The notes beneath the pieces are model-generated. The model did not search any database. It was not told where the DNA came from and worked only from the letters and a program-made list of their open reading frames with translations. This document shows, in pieces, positions 36,880 to 48,169 of a stretch of 64,000 nt of DNA; the first letter of the stretch is position 1; every line of letters begins with the position of its first letter. Source of the DNA: Agrypnia vestita (lineage: Eukaryota > Arthropoda > Insecta > Trichoptera > Phryganeidae); contig JADDOH010001556.1 of NCBI GenBank assembly GCA_016648135.1, forward strand, positions 182,138 to 246,137, given 5' to 3'. The translations under genes were made by a program, and so were the position numbers.

Positions 36880-37265
36880 GATGCGACGAATCAAAAAACG
36901 TGTGCATTTTCAAAAAAGTTCAAGTGTCTACCCACTTTCGTGTTTTATCGATGTTCAGTTCTGTATTCAAAAGTTTCGAAACTAACTTTGACAGCCTTAT
37001 TGATTGTTGAAAGAATGAATGTGTTTTTTGCTTTGAAAAAGAATATCTGACAATTATATCGTTTTTGCAAAAACATCGACATTAACATATACACCTAAAA
37101 TCGTAATCCAATAAATAGTTCTAATTTGAATCCAATAACCAATCATTCGTCAGATTTTTTTTGAATTGCGCATCTTTGTGATTAGTACTCGATCCAAGAT
37201 GGTGGACAATACATTATTTATATAACTGGAGCACTAATTTCAAATAAATCAATTTTTGACAGTTT
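36880..37265. repeat. Dispersed repeat R1, copy 2 (inverted)
   Basis: This is the inverted homologue of 23440-23870. Shared words include CCAATCATTCGTCAGATTTT and CAATAAATAGTTCT. A frame at 36829-37050 in it has no recognisable product. Confidence 0.6.
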
Positions 37266-37329
37266 AATGTCTCGTCTCGCATTTCCGCTACAATGCGCAA
37301 GGTCTGCGTGCGCAACTTCCGTTACAATA

Positions 37330-37960
37330 AAAAAATTGTCCTCAATGCGCCAAAAGAGCGCCAAAAACTCCGACAAATACATAAACAAAATATCCTATAA
37401 AGGACTCAAATTACTCGGCTTGGTTATTCGCACTTCACAAAACTTTAATAACATAGCCTCATGTACATACCTATAAAAATCTTTGGTGAGAAGTCAGCTG
37501 GAATGCTGTAGTCAATCATGGTCACCACATTATGCGACACACATACAGACATTACAAAAAGTCCAATTAAAATTTCTAAGATACGTGAATTACAGGTTGA
37601 GAATTCCGATCGAATACATCAATTATCAACTTTATATTCAGACAGATCTAATTAAACTTAGCGACAGACACATTATTGCTGATCTCATATATCTATAAAA
37701 AATAATTCATTCTTGTAACTTGGATTCTCCGGAACTCTTATCATCCATATCTTTTCACATACCGGCCAGAAATACACGTTCACAAGTATTCTTTCACCGC
37801 AACAAAAGCAACTCACCAAAAATACTCAACGATCAACAGACTTTCCATCCTAGGAAACGAGTATGCACAAATTGAAGATATTCTCAACATTAACTTAAGT
37901 CGTTACCGAAATCTCCTTTTAACGAACATACACTTTTACGAACAGTTAATTTATTTGATT
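37330..37960 (+). mobile_element. Jockey/CR1-like LINE relic
   Basis: The plus strand shows KGLKLLGLVIRTSQNFNN, a break, then MVRSQLECCSQSWSPHYATH and LQKVQLKFLRYVNYR. These are the same conserved blocks as in the LINE at 27 kb. Frameshifts after 37476 and a stop at 37698 inactivate it. Downstream, IPARNTR-like and NLL-type pieces continue to about 37960. Confidence 0.8.
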
Positions 37961-39129
37961 AAACTTTGTTAATACATATATGAATACATGGCTTTGTTCA
38001 TACTGATATATACTTTATAAATTGTCTTTACTTAATTTGTGATTTAGTACTTAGCAAAAATATGTTTTTTTTAACATTCTGTCGCAGAGTATTATTAATT
38101 TGTAAAGAGATGAACAAAACCCCGTTTTTATGAGAGAGGATTGGATCAGTGTAGAATAATGTCCCCCTTGCGTCTGTTAAGGTACATTTTACATACGCAT
38201 TATTCTAGCATAATCAAATCCCCTAGCAAACAAAAAAACAACGATACAACAATTATTACAAAAGATCTTGTGTTATAAATTTCTTATGCATGTATATGTA
38301 TACATTTGTAAACGATCATGCGAGCAGATATTATTCACATATATAATGTACACTGTTATCTAGAAATGTATAAGTTTCTTATTTTATTGTAATAGGTGTA
38401 AACCGTAGAAATAAAAAAAAAAAATAAAATAAAAAATTTAAAGTAGAAACGTATAGACATCAAATAGTGAAATAAAATCCGTACTTGAGAAGCCTTCAAT
38501 GAATGTTTTAAGAACAAAAAGTGGATTTTAAGATTTTTCAAAAATTTTTTGCACATAACTTTTTGATTTTTTATTAAATACATGAAATATATTCACAATG
38601 TACTCATTGATTTAAATTCTATTTTAGGCTCTCCTTAATTTTATTAAATATTATGTATTTTTCATTTTTGTGGATATCGTGTTTGTTATGGCTCTCAAAA
38701 TATTATTGATAATTCGATATATGTATATAAGATGATTGAGAAACAGTGTCTGACCGAACTATAATATCCCAAGTCACTTACATTTTTTGTCTTTTCGTTT
38801 TATTTCTTCCTTTGGCTTTATGCCCAATCACTGTAGCAGAGCACATTATAAAGACACTCTGGCTTGAGAAAATCACATAGATCTCTTGTAACCTCATCAG
38901 GAATTGAACTTGGAATCTTCGATACGAGAAGACCATTGGACAAGTACGTATATATATTTTTATGGCACGAAATTACAATGTACTGAAGGCGTTATGTCAC
39001 ATCTATTTTTAGCATACCTAGTTGCTGAAAAATCTATGTATACTATTTCAAGAGAAGGACTAAAAATATCTCAAGCATAGTCCCTTCAAATATTTGGGAG
39101 ATTTCAATTTGGTACAACTTTAAAAAAAA
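37961..39129. other. AT-rich intergenic DNA
   Basis: No gene recognised. A hairpin-like pair (AGAATAATG at 38153 and CATTATTCT at 38198) flanks a C-rich centre. Confidence 0.4.
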
Positions 39130-39298
39130 AAGATAATTTGTGGATGTTCTTACGATGGAATTGGTAAACGTTGTATTGTGTACAGTGATCACTGAAGCCA
39201 GGTGATATAAATTGTAAGCCCTGGGCTACCGCATACAAAGACTTCCGTGCACGTTTTTCATACAACCAGCTTCGTCTCTGTAAGATTTCTTTAAGTTA
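39130..39298. repeat. Foldback MITE family F, partial copy
   Basis: This is the right half only: CTTACGATGGAATTGGTAAA, then TAAGCCCTGGGC, ending CTTCGTCTCTGTAAGATTTC. It aligns with the right half of the copy at 62880-63425. Confidence 0.7.
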
Positions 39299-40729
39299 TT
39301 TTAACTAATAATGTATTTGACTAATTTGATCCAAAAATGGATTCTCAGGTTAAGACAACGGTTGTTTCTGTTAATGCATGGTGTTGTGCGATTGAAAATG
39401 TATATAAGTTTACATTCACTATTTGTTATTTATAATAATAGTAACCTTTTCAATGCAGAAGCTTCATCTTTAGTAATATTAATAATACTAAAGGACTACT
39501 ACGTGGGGTTGAGGAGTGGAGGGGAGATAAGAGTCGGCTGGATGTAGGGGCGGGAACAATAAGCACAGAAGAGAGCACGATATAAAGAGTGTTTGAATAT
39601 TAATTACATTTTAGTTATGACCGATCACCAAGTTTTCTACGATATCTCTTGTAGCTTCCTCCCAATTTTATCAGCTTAACCTGATTGCCTGTCTGGACGA
39701 ATCTTATATTCAATATTCGAATGCCATGAAGCGACATGGTCAACAATGGAGGTGCTTCATAGTTCAGAGAGCTGGAGCCAGTGGAGAGCTGCTGTCGAAT
39801 GTTAAAAGTAAAGAAGGCCTCTTGTTTGAAAATAATAAATTTATTATAATAACAAATAATAAAAAAACATAATAATTGTAGATAATTTATTTATTTTAAT
39901 TTTTTTAAATATATGTTACAAAAGAACCACAAAAAATATTTTGAAAAATAATGTTGGATATAAAAATACAAATTAAAAGAAAAACACAAAAAATAATCAA
40001 TTTTGTTAATATACATATATATATAAACAAAAAAAATTAGATACAATATAAATAACTTCATATCTCACACCCTACGTGCAAGTTTTTTTAAAATTATTTT
40101 CTATATAACTTCTTGTTAGTCGGCTCAAGTATTTATGAAAACTTAATACTAAGAATAATAGAAAGCCGATCTTATCGTTGACAAAACAAAGAGTGTTAAC
40201 CGTAAGTGCTTATTGTAATAAACAAATAAAACATAAGACTTTAAAAAAAGGCAAATGCAAAAGATGTACGACAATTTACGGCGTTTACTTTCTTTGTACG
40301 TATCTTTGATGTCCAACTTCGAGAAAAAAATCGTAAACATGAAAATGCTTGAATATGACTTCCAGGGTTTGTAAACCTTTGTTTTGTTTGGAAAAATATT
40401 AAAAATTTATAATGTAAATATGAGCGAATACTTTACAAATACTTTTTAAAGTATTCGAATAAAGAATACTTAAAAACAGGCGAATATATTAGAGGTTCGA
40501 ATATTCGGATTGGAGGCTCTAGCACACATGTGATCGCCAACGTCGGAAAAACCTGAAAAGGCACAAAAGAAGAAGAAGAAAGGTGACGGAGTTTTTTAAA
40601 CATTTTAATGATCATCATGAAGAATCTTCACAATATTAACGCAAAATTATCACTATTATATTTTTATTTAATTAAATATATGGTACAAATTCAAATCTTT
40701 TATATTTACATATCAAATTGACATTTTTT
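39299..40729. other. AT-rich intergenic DNA
   Basis: No gene or clear repeat recognised, apart from AT microrepeats near 40010-40030. Confidence 0.4.
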
Positions 40730-41119
40730 TTAATACTTTGTGGTCATGTAAACCTCATCAGTGAAGAGAAGCTCTTGAGTCTGATGAGGGAGCCTCAGTT
40801 CTTATGTAGGTAGATATGCGAGTCATTTAATAATACGGTAATAAAAGGTAATTTGAGAATGAAAGATTGAAGTATTTTGAAAAAAGCTACAGGTTTAAAT
40901 GATTTATGAATTTAAATTTGATTTTAGGAAGGTTTTAATTTTTTTAATTTGCTCTGAAAGGTTACTGATGCAGCGTTTCTCGATAGGTAAATTATTGTAG
41001 TAGTTAATGGCTTTATGAATATAGTAGTAGTTCCGCATTTGGGTTGTTTTAAATTTGGGCGTTATGAATTGGTTTAGATTCTCATAAGCTTGAAGTATTC
41101 CTGGTTTTCTGTAAGGCAT
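40730..41119 (-). mobile_element. Jockey-like LINE 3' terminus, minus strand
   Basis: The minus strand reads FITPKFKTTQMRNYYYIHKA then INYYNNLPIEKR and FLKSNL. This is the usual tail of Jockey-like polyproteins (the R-x-x-x-F-x-x-A-x-x-x-W/Y-N-x-L-P region). It ends in a 3' UTR near 40730 that contains a CCTCATCAG...CTGATGAGG dyad. Confidence 0.7.
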
Positions 41120-41277
41120 ATTTTTAATATGTAAAATCCATCAATAATATATTTTTTTTATTATCACTGCAGTATCTTGAACAATATACAAATGATAGCA
41201 TTAAAAGAAAATTATTGTACATATGTGACCCAGATATTGTCGCTTCTTCTGTTATGCAGCGCCGATTTAAATTGAAC

Positions 41278-41354
41278 TGATAAATCAAAGTAGTTTTTGA
41301 CAGCCGGAAAATTAACTTGACCATAACTCTGCTGGAAATTGTTTTCTATGAAAG
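41278..41354 (+). promoter_or_regulatory. Gene B promoter: shared upstream module and weak TATA box
   Basis: The module TGATAAATCAAAGTAGTTTT with GCCGGAAAATTAA (41278-41319) matches genes A and C. The TATA position holds TATGAAAG (41347-41354), a weakened version of TATAAAAG in gene C. CATCAG, also found in gene C, sits 31 bp downstream of the TATA start and is the probable initiator. Confidence 0.7.
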
Positions 41355-41398
41355 ATGCCGAGGAAAAAAAATGATCACATCAGCCTAGGACTCTGAAG

Positions 41399-41458
41399 AT
41401 GAAAGTGCTGACAGTCCTGGTTCTCGGACTCGCCATTTATGGTGTCAATTCAGCGAAG
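41399..41458 (+). CDS. Silk-like protein B, exon 1 (signal peptide)
   Basis: A 60-nt exon encoding MKVLTVLVLGLAIYGVNSAK, a secretory signal peptide, ending in the phase-0 donor AAG|GTGAGT. Its size, phase and donor are identical to genes A and C. It splices to 43602 across a 2.1 kb intron. Confidence 0.85.
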
Positions 41459-41604
41459 GTGAGTCCACCGCAATTTTTATCTGTTATTTCGCCAAGTGAA
41501 CAAAATGGGATTGTATAGAGGACAAACATCATGAAAGCTCGTTGTAATGTCGAAAGTGGAATGTTTACAAATAAGTAAAATTCTTAATTAAGATAAAATA
41601 CAGG

Positions 41605-42330
41605 AGTCTCACAGAAACGTAGCTATTTATATGGGAATCGTGAATGAAAGCCCCTTTATAGGGTGGCCCAGATCTAATTTATTTATTTACTTATTTTGTT
41701 TTGGGTAAAATTAACAACAAAACAACAATCTTAAAAATATGAAATAATGGTTTTTACAATTATGCCAATTACAAATTTTCCACTGAATAAAAAAATTTAC
41801 TTTAACTTACTTTAATAGCGAGTGGAGAGGGTGGAGGGGAATGTGGGACGGGAGTAGAAGGGAAGATATAACGTACGAATTAGTTTGGGTGCGGTAGTGT
41901 AGATATTGTGTGTTTTATGTTTCTTATTGTTGCGTTGAAAATGTCAATGTGGTGATAGTTTGTGTTAAATGAATTTGTGGATCTGTACATAAAGGAGTTT
42001 TGTTTTGAGTTGGTCTTACAAAAGGGGAGATGAAAAGTAGGTGAATGTCTGTTATTGCGAGTTGGGATGTGGTAAGATATTCGTTGAAGAAGTTCCGGAC
42101 TATCAACTAGATTGTGTGTTATTTTGAATAGCATCACCGCGTCAGCTATGTTTCTTCGACGAGTTAGGGTCTGCATGTTAAAAAACTTCGCAGAGTCTTC
42201 ATTGCTAATATGAGATCTAAATGAACGGAGGTCACGTGTATGAGCTGGCCAAAGTGATCACTTTACGCAAAGCAACGTTCGCCAATTCTACCGTGAGTAC
42301 ATAATTCCATCACTTCTTGCTCATAACAGA
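41605..42330. repeat. Foldback MITE family F, copy split by a LINE insertion
   Basis: The left arm at 41605-41680 (GGAGTCTCACAGAAACGTAG ... GGGTGGCCCAG) is interrupted after GGCCCAG. The element resumes at about 42236 with GAGCTGGCCAAAGTGATCAC. In the uninterrupted copy at 54635 the two parts are close together. The 41690-42235 interval is a LINE fragment. Confidence 0.7.
41690..42235 (-). mobile_element. Jockey-like LINE 3' end inserted in a foldback MITE
   Basis: The minus strand encodes MQTLTRRRNIADAVMLFKIT then HNLVDSPELLQRISYHIPTR and RNIKHTISTLPHP. This matches the R-R-x-x-A-D-x-x-x-L-x-K-I-x-x-x-x-x-D-x-P-x-L-L region of Jockey-like LINE tails. The element lies in intron 1 of gene B, antisense to the gene. 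Confidence 0.75.
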
Positions 42331-43139
42331 CCACCAAAATATAAAGACGTGAACTAACGTAAATTTCTTGGAACACGGTCTGCCATCTCCATGACTGGTT
42401 GCAAAAGTTTGACTTATTGTTAAAAAATAAAATAAATCACTACGAGCTTGTAAATTTTGAAACATTCATGAAAAGGTTAAACTAAATACTCTTTAAAAGT
42501 ATAATGTCTCAGTAAATAAGTCGCGCCTTATTAAAAAAAGACAAATCTCGGTTTGTAACGAAATAAAAAACAATTTATTAAAAAAATAAGTTTTGTTTAC
42601 TAGGGGATTTAATTATGCAAAAATAAATAATTTTAGCTGCAGTATAAATATGTGTCTTAAAGATGCTCCAGGGGCGGAGGGAGCATTCTTCCGCTATGAC
42701 CCAATCCTCTCGTCTAAAAAGGGGGTTTAGTTCATCGCTGTGCAATTTTATACTCTGTGTTGTATGTGTAGCACAAAGTGTTAGATTCGGGCTTTCAACC
42801 GCTTGTTTGACTAACCGGTTTTCATATCCAAGAAACCAGCCTAGCGGTTTCATGGTTAACTAGCTGTAACCGGTCAAATATGATGGTACTTTTACATCTC
42901 GGTTTCTAAGGAACAAGTATTCGAAAAAAAATTTTTTTGAAAAGAAAAAATTTCGATTTTTTTTTTTTTACTATAAAACAATTACGGATGTCACACGAAA
43001 AGTTACGGGGACAGATAGACAGACAGACGGACAGAGACAGACAACGAAGTTATTATTATTGGGATATTAAAACATTAGAAGTATCGTTTTTAGTACAAAT
43101 ATTTTGATAAATGGAAATATCGTTACTTACTTATTTACC
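42331..43139. other. Intron 1 of gene B, no exon seen
   Basis: Nothing coding. It includes GACAGACAGACGG-type simple repeats at 43011-43050 and a patch at 42663-42860 of unknown repeat origin. Confidence 0.4.
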
Positions 43140-43470
43140 ATCACGCCGTTTCCTCGTAGGAGTAGGAAGAGAGGATAGAGCGCCATACTCCTGTGTCTTG
43201 ACACACAACTCTCGCCTCATGCACAATCATACATCTTCGCATACAATCTCGACGATTGTTGTGGATCCTAATCTGGTCAATCTGGTCATGCAACGTCTTT
43301 CGCGATCGTCCTTTCTTTCTGATGCTGTCAGCACTTGCGTCTTTTTTTTTATTTTCCTTACCATTCTTTCATCGTTCATACGCTTAACATGCCCAAACCA
43401 TCTGAGCGACCCTTTTTTGATTCTATTGATTATGCTAAGATCAGGATTACATTCTTTTCTTACATCTTAA
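43140..43470 (-). mobile_element. RTE-type LINE C-terminal relic, minus strand
   Basis: The minus strand contains the L-R-W-F-G-H-V-like segment (here RSLRWFGHVKRMNDERMVRK) followed by GRSRKTLHDQI-type residues, with frame changes. This is the conserved end of RTE-like polyproteins. Antisense within intron 1 of gene B. Confidence 0.65.
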
Positions 43471-43601
43471 TCCTTTACTCTACAATAAATGGATTCGCTA
43501 AACTGGGGTCCCGTTTGTACCCCATAAGGTTAACAAGATTTATAAAATAAGCACCGGTAAGCACAAGTAATAAGCACAAGTCAATAAATAATTGATTTCA
43601 G

Positions 43602-43821
43602 ATTCACTCTAAAGACGTAACGGCTAAAGAAGATGTAACGGCTAAAGAAGATGTAACGGCTAAAGAAGATGTAACGGCTAAAGAAGACGTAACGGCTAAA
43701 GAAGACGTAACGGCTAAAGAAGATGTAGCGACAGATGCCGTCATCGACGATCATTTGAAAGGAAAAATTGGAGGCGGTTCAAGTACAGTAGGACATGGCA
43801 AAAATAAAGAAAAAAAAACAG
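43602..43821 (+). CDS. Silk-like protein B, exon 2 (DVTAKE repeat)
   Basis: The acceptor GATTTCAG precedes ATT at 43602. The exon encodes IHSK, then six tandem copies of DVTAKE and a partial seventh (18-bp DNA repeat, 43614-43730), then an acidic and Lys/Gly-rich stretch ending GHGKNKEKKT. The donor ACAG|GTAAAG leaves one base (phase 1), which matches the exon at 46164. If unspliced, the frame would stop 12 codons later (43855-43857), giving a short alternative protein. The repeat is a highly charged, probably extended segment placed directly after signal cleavage. Confidence 0.7.
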
Positions 43822-43942
43822 GTAAAGATAAAGTAACACATATAAAAGTGCAAATGTAGGATTATGAATACTCCGAAGGAAAGCAATGAATATATGGAGA
43901 AGATGATTTTATATTAGTTTATTATATTTACTATATATTATA

Positions 43943-44309
43943 CAGGGTGTTACAGAGCTAGTCCACAATACTTTAAAGGTAGATTCCTGCCTTGGTTATG
44001 AGTCGAAAATGTTCAAGCAACCATGACCTAATATGAATAGTCAAGGAGATATGTGACATCAAAATTTCCATTTTTTTTCTCAATATTTCTGACTTATTTT
44101 TTGCAAAACGTTGGGCTATCATTGCAGTAACTTATATCTAATATGAAAAATTCATTCATGATACTTCAAAGTTTTGTAATAAATAAAATTATATATTGCA
44201 TAACTCCATAACTATTGATATTAGGTCATGGTTGCTTGAAAATTTTTGACTTATAATCAAGACAGGAATTCATCTGTAAAGTATTGTAGACTGGCTCTGT
44301 TACACCCTG
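43943..44309. mobile_element. MITE flanked by TA target duplication
   Basis: The terminal repeats start CAGGGTGTTACAGAGCTAGT and end in the mirror CTGGCTCTGTTACACCCTG. The arms extend to about 95 bp, through GGTCATGGTTGCTTGAA. TA stands on both sides (43941-43942 and 44310-44311), as for Tc1/mariner-type insertions. It lies in intron 2 of gene B. Confidence 0.85.
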
Positions 44310-44738
44310 TATTTTACATTTTTATTTAACAATTTAAAAACGTTTTTTTTTATTTAGTAATTTAGATTTTTTTTAAATAATTTAAATGTATTATTTAAAT
44401 TCTTCCAAAATGCATTTAAAATGTAACTCTAAAATAAAAATAAAATGCATAATTAGTATATAATAAAGCATAAATAAAGCAAGAAATATACCAACGTTTG
44501 CATTTTCAAGAACATAGAAAAAAGCATAAAATACTCATATACAAAGAAATAAAACCATGAAATATACATGAAAATAGGAGTAGCTAGGAACATAGACGTA
44601 AATACAGAAATATTAAGCAAAGCACGAAACACGTGAAAAAATAAGTATCCGGGAAAATAAAAAATAAAGTAAAAAAACATAAAAATGAAATTGCCTAAAT
44701 AAAGCAAGAAAACACAAAAAAGGAGAACCCAGGAACAC

Positions 44739-44993
44739 AAAAATAATTACAATAAATACAGGTGTATTTATTGTAATTATTTTTGAATCGGAGAATATGT
44801 CAAATTTACCATGTTATTACCATTAGTCTACACGTTGTGTCGCGAAATGCGCAATATTGCTTTACTATTAAAGCAATATTGCGCATTTCGCGCATTTGAG
44901 ACTTGATACCTATGTATCAAGTCTGAACACTAGTGATGAGAGTGTTTTTTTGTCTCAAGAGTATCAAGTCTGAACACTAGTGATGAGAGTGTT
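44739..44993. repeat. Cluster of perfect palindromes and a tandem duplication
   Basis: Three palindromes are packed together: 22-bp arms at 44739-44760 and 44763-44784 with a GG loop; 24-bp arms at 44841-44864 and 44869-44892 with a CTAT loop; and 9-bp arms at 44901-44909 and 44914-44922. A 33-bp segment starting GTATCAAGTCTGAACACTAG is present at 44914 and again at 44961, followed by a (GA)n run to about 45013. It lies in intron 2 of gene B. Confidence 0.85.
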
Positions 44994-45059
44994 GAGAGAG
45001 AGAGAGAGAGAGTCAATTTTATTGGGGAATGAAGTCTGGATTTGATGAATTATTCGATA

Positions 45060-45425
45060 GTAACGAAAATAAAAGAAACAGATATTGAGCAAGCTCGAGA
45101 TGTATTCTTGTGCATGAAGAAAGTATTGTGCAGCTATGACAAATTTAAATTTGCGAATGAGTATGACACGATGTACTTTGTACTCTTATATAGAATGAAA
45201 TAGTGGACACTTTCCGAAACAAAAGTTAAAGGTACTTGAAACATTTGAGATGTGGATCTATAGGCGTCTACTACAAGTATATCAATTAAAACTAAAATCA
45301 CAGATATTTGGCTATATCTTAAGACATCCAGAAAAATATTATATCTTACTTCTCCTAAGTAAAGGCAAAATTAAAAGCAGAAGAGGAAACCCTCCTGGAT
45401 GAGGAGTCAATGTCCATAGATCCAT
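45060..45425 (+). mobile_element. RTE-type LINE relic, plus strand
   Basis: With frame breaks, the plus strand shows a degenerate Y-V-L-Y-R-M-x-W segment, then FEMWIYRRLLQVY, then IFGYILRHPEKYYILLLLSK and GKIKSRRGNPPG. These are the conserved F-E-M-W-x-Y-R-R-M-L and G-H-I-x-R blocks of RTE-type elements. Inactive. Confidence 0.7.
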
Positions 45426-46163
45426 TATTTTGAACTATTGCAAATAAAATAATGACTGCCAACATGATTTATTTCTTTCCTTACAGCTTATCGCATTTAT
45501 TTTTTTATTTTATTTAATTCGGTCATCCAACAGGGAAACACAATTGCTTGATAAGATGAAATACCAAAAAGTAGTTAAATGTTTCCCTCAATTAAAGGAT
45601 AACACAAATAGGACATAATCATAGATAAGTCAATTTGACAATGACAGATAAAACATCATTTAAACGATTGTTCCAAATTTAGCTTTAACACAGACATAAA
45701 GGGGCTCGTGATGTATATAATATACATGATAAACATGATCAGGGGGGGGACGAGTTTCTAGTATCTGCTTCACCATATGACGATATTCTTCATATTTAGT
45801 GTTAAAAATATCTATTGAATTTAAGAGGTAATTATAATCTGAGCGTATGCGTGGAATGGGAGAGGATTTCCTATTTTTGGTTTGATAAATTGGAAGGGAA
45901 AACAGGTACTTCTGTCTGGTAGGTCAGAATGGGACGTGGAAAGCTAGCAAGCTGGTGATTTCAGGAGAATCAATAAGGTTATGAATTATTTGGAAAAAAA
46001 AAGGATTGATCTGACAATATTCGCCTGTTTTCTAGTTTCCAATTTATGAAATTTTATTGCGTCCAAATAGTTAAAATTCAAATTAAATTTATCAATAGTT
46101 TGAGCTATGTGTATTGTAATATATGAAACATTTAATTTTCTTAAGCAAATAAATCAATTCCAG

Positions 46164-47590
46164 GTCTCAAATCTCATGAAGGAAATACAGGCGGAAGCAA
46201 AGAAAACAATGAAGGAATTAAAAAAAATCTTGACCTATTAAAAAAAAATCACAGTATAATTGCTGTGGCTGCCGATCAAGGAGTCTTTTTACGCACAAAT
46301 AAGGATGATGACAAGGAGTCGGAAGAAGTGTACGATGATCATTTTGGTAGCTTTGATGAACATTACGATGACGATTATGGCGATGAGCGATTTGGTTATG
46401 GGTTGAACACCGGTTTTACAGGTTTATTCAATGACAGAAATGTTAAAGTCACAACTCAAACGAAGACTCATGAAAGTGATGAAAATTTTAGTAAAAATAA
46501 ATTAAAAAAAGATAGTATAAAAAAAAATCATGATGGTCTAAAAAAACATAAATTCGATACCGGTAATACCGAGGGAGAGAGAGCCAATCAAAAAAGGCCT
46601 ACATGTACAAACAAGCACGAGGATAAAGAATATGAAGAATCTGAAGAAGAATACGACGAATATTTAGAAAGTTATGATGATGATTTTGCAGATCGATCTA
46701 GCTACGTATCGAATGACTTTACAGATTTATTCAATGATAGTGATATTAAAATCGTAGAAACGGATAAATTTGGAATCGGCAATACAGTGTACGGAAACAC
46801 AGGGGGAGTGTACAGGAGTGGAACTGGGGGAAGATACACTGGAGGCACCGGAAGAGGGTACAAAGGTGAAAGTGGGAATGGGTTCGCAGGTAAAAGTGGT
46901 ATAGGCAACGCTGGTATAACTGGCAGAGGTGATTACAGTGATGGCACCGAAAGCAGGTACACGGGAGGAAATGGAGGTGAGAACACGGGTGGAAATGGGG
47001 GAGGCACCACGAGTGGAACTGGCGGAGGTTACGCTGGTGGCACCGGGGGAGGATACATTGGTGGAACTGGGGGTGAGCGCATGGGTGAAAGTGGGGGAGG
47101 CACCACGGGTGTAACTGGCAGAGGTTACAATGGTGGCACCGGGGGAAGGTACACAGGAGGAACGATTGGAGGGTACACGGGTGGGGGAGGCGTTACAGGT
47201 GAAAATGGCGGAGGTTACACGGGTGGAACAGGGGGAGGATATACGGATGGAAGTGGTGAAGGGTACACCGGTGGAACTGGAGGAGGGAATAGAATTGGAA
47301 CTGGAAGAGGGAACAGGGGAAGAAATGGGAGAGTATTCATTAATGAGACTGGGGGAAGGTACACGCTTGGTTCTGGGGGAGGTTACACGGGTGGATCTGA
47401 GGGAAACTACACTGATGAAATTGTGGGAGGGTATACGGATGGCAACGGGGAAGAGTTCATTTATGAAACTAAGGAAGAGCGTGCTGGTGGAACTTTGGGA
47501 GGATATACGAGTGGAACTGGCGGATGGTACACAGATGGCTCTTATGACAATGATTCAATTGAACCGGGTAGGTGGAGGATATTTGAGTGA
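46164..47590 (+). CDS. Silk-like protein B, exon 3 (acidic modules and Gly/Thr/Tyr repeats)
   Basis: Joining the base left by exon 2 to GT at 46164 restores one open frame to TGA at 47588-47590, for a 568-residue protein. The first part is acidic and contains two diverged copies of one module: EEVYDDHFGSFDEHYDDD ending GLFNDRNVKV (near residue 147) and SEEEYDEYLESYDDDFADRS ending LFNDSDIKI (near 248). Lys-rich linkers lie between them. From about residue 305 to 545 it is a loose 10-residue repeat of the type GGYTGGTGGG. It has few cysteines and no Cys cap, unlike A and C. It is probably a secreted structural protein; its signal exon and promoter tie it to A and C. No canonical AATAAA was seen within 250 bases downstream. 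Confidence 0.8.
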
Positions 47591-48169
47591 AATTGGAGTG
47601 TCAGTGTACAGCTGAAACTGGATGAGGTAAAACATATGGAATTGTGAAAGACATGAATATGATGGAAGTAAAAGAAAATTTCCGAAAATTTGCGTTACTA
47701 GGTTTATCATCTTGATAAAATATAAAATATTTTTATTTTGATGTTACTCGTTATAGTAATCTTCGTGAAAACAAGGAAATATGAAAATTAATGTTTTTAA
47801 ATTTAAATACAATAACAATATGTTTATCGCTTATTTGTTATTATATGTTTGCATTTATGTGATAGAAAGTAGTGCGGAGAGACCATTAATGATTGTTTTA
47901 AATTTTTGAGTCAAGCACTAATATAAAGTGCAAGTGTATAGGCGAATTGTTAGATAAAAAAATATTCGGAAATTCTTTGAATGCATATTAGAATAGCAGT
48001 GATATATATACGAGTAAAGGATAATTTATCGATGATCAGAGAAAAAAAAAAAAAACTTATCGCATATACTGTACATCGTATATAGCTTCAGAAATATTTA
48101 TATTTAATAAAATGGTTTTTAGAAGGTAAGTAGATTTACATCTCGATGTAAAAAAATCATGAATGTACG
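47591..48169. other. Gene B 3' flank
   Basis: AT-rich, no gene. The polyadenylation site is probably near the GATAAAATATAAAATATTTT stretch around 47715. Confidence 0.4.

Noticed and set aside
40740..40800. CTGATGAGG dyad as another hammerhead core
   Set aside because: No GAAA follows at the right distance on either strand; it is better explained as the LINE 3' UTR.
43002..43050. GACAGACAGACGG repeats as a CRISPR-like or satellite array
   Set aside because: It is short simple sequence, common in the 3' parts of arthropod dispersed repeats, with no spacer structure.
47130..47615. Plus-strand frame overlapping gene B exon 3
   Set aside because: Alternative register of the Gly/Thr repeat, with no start context.
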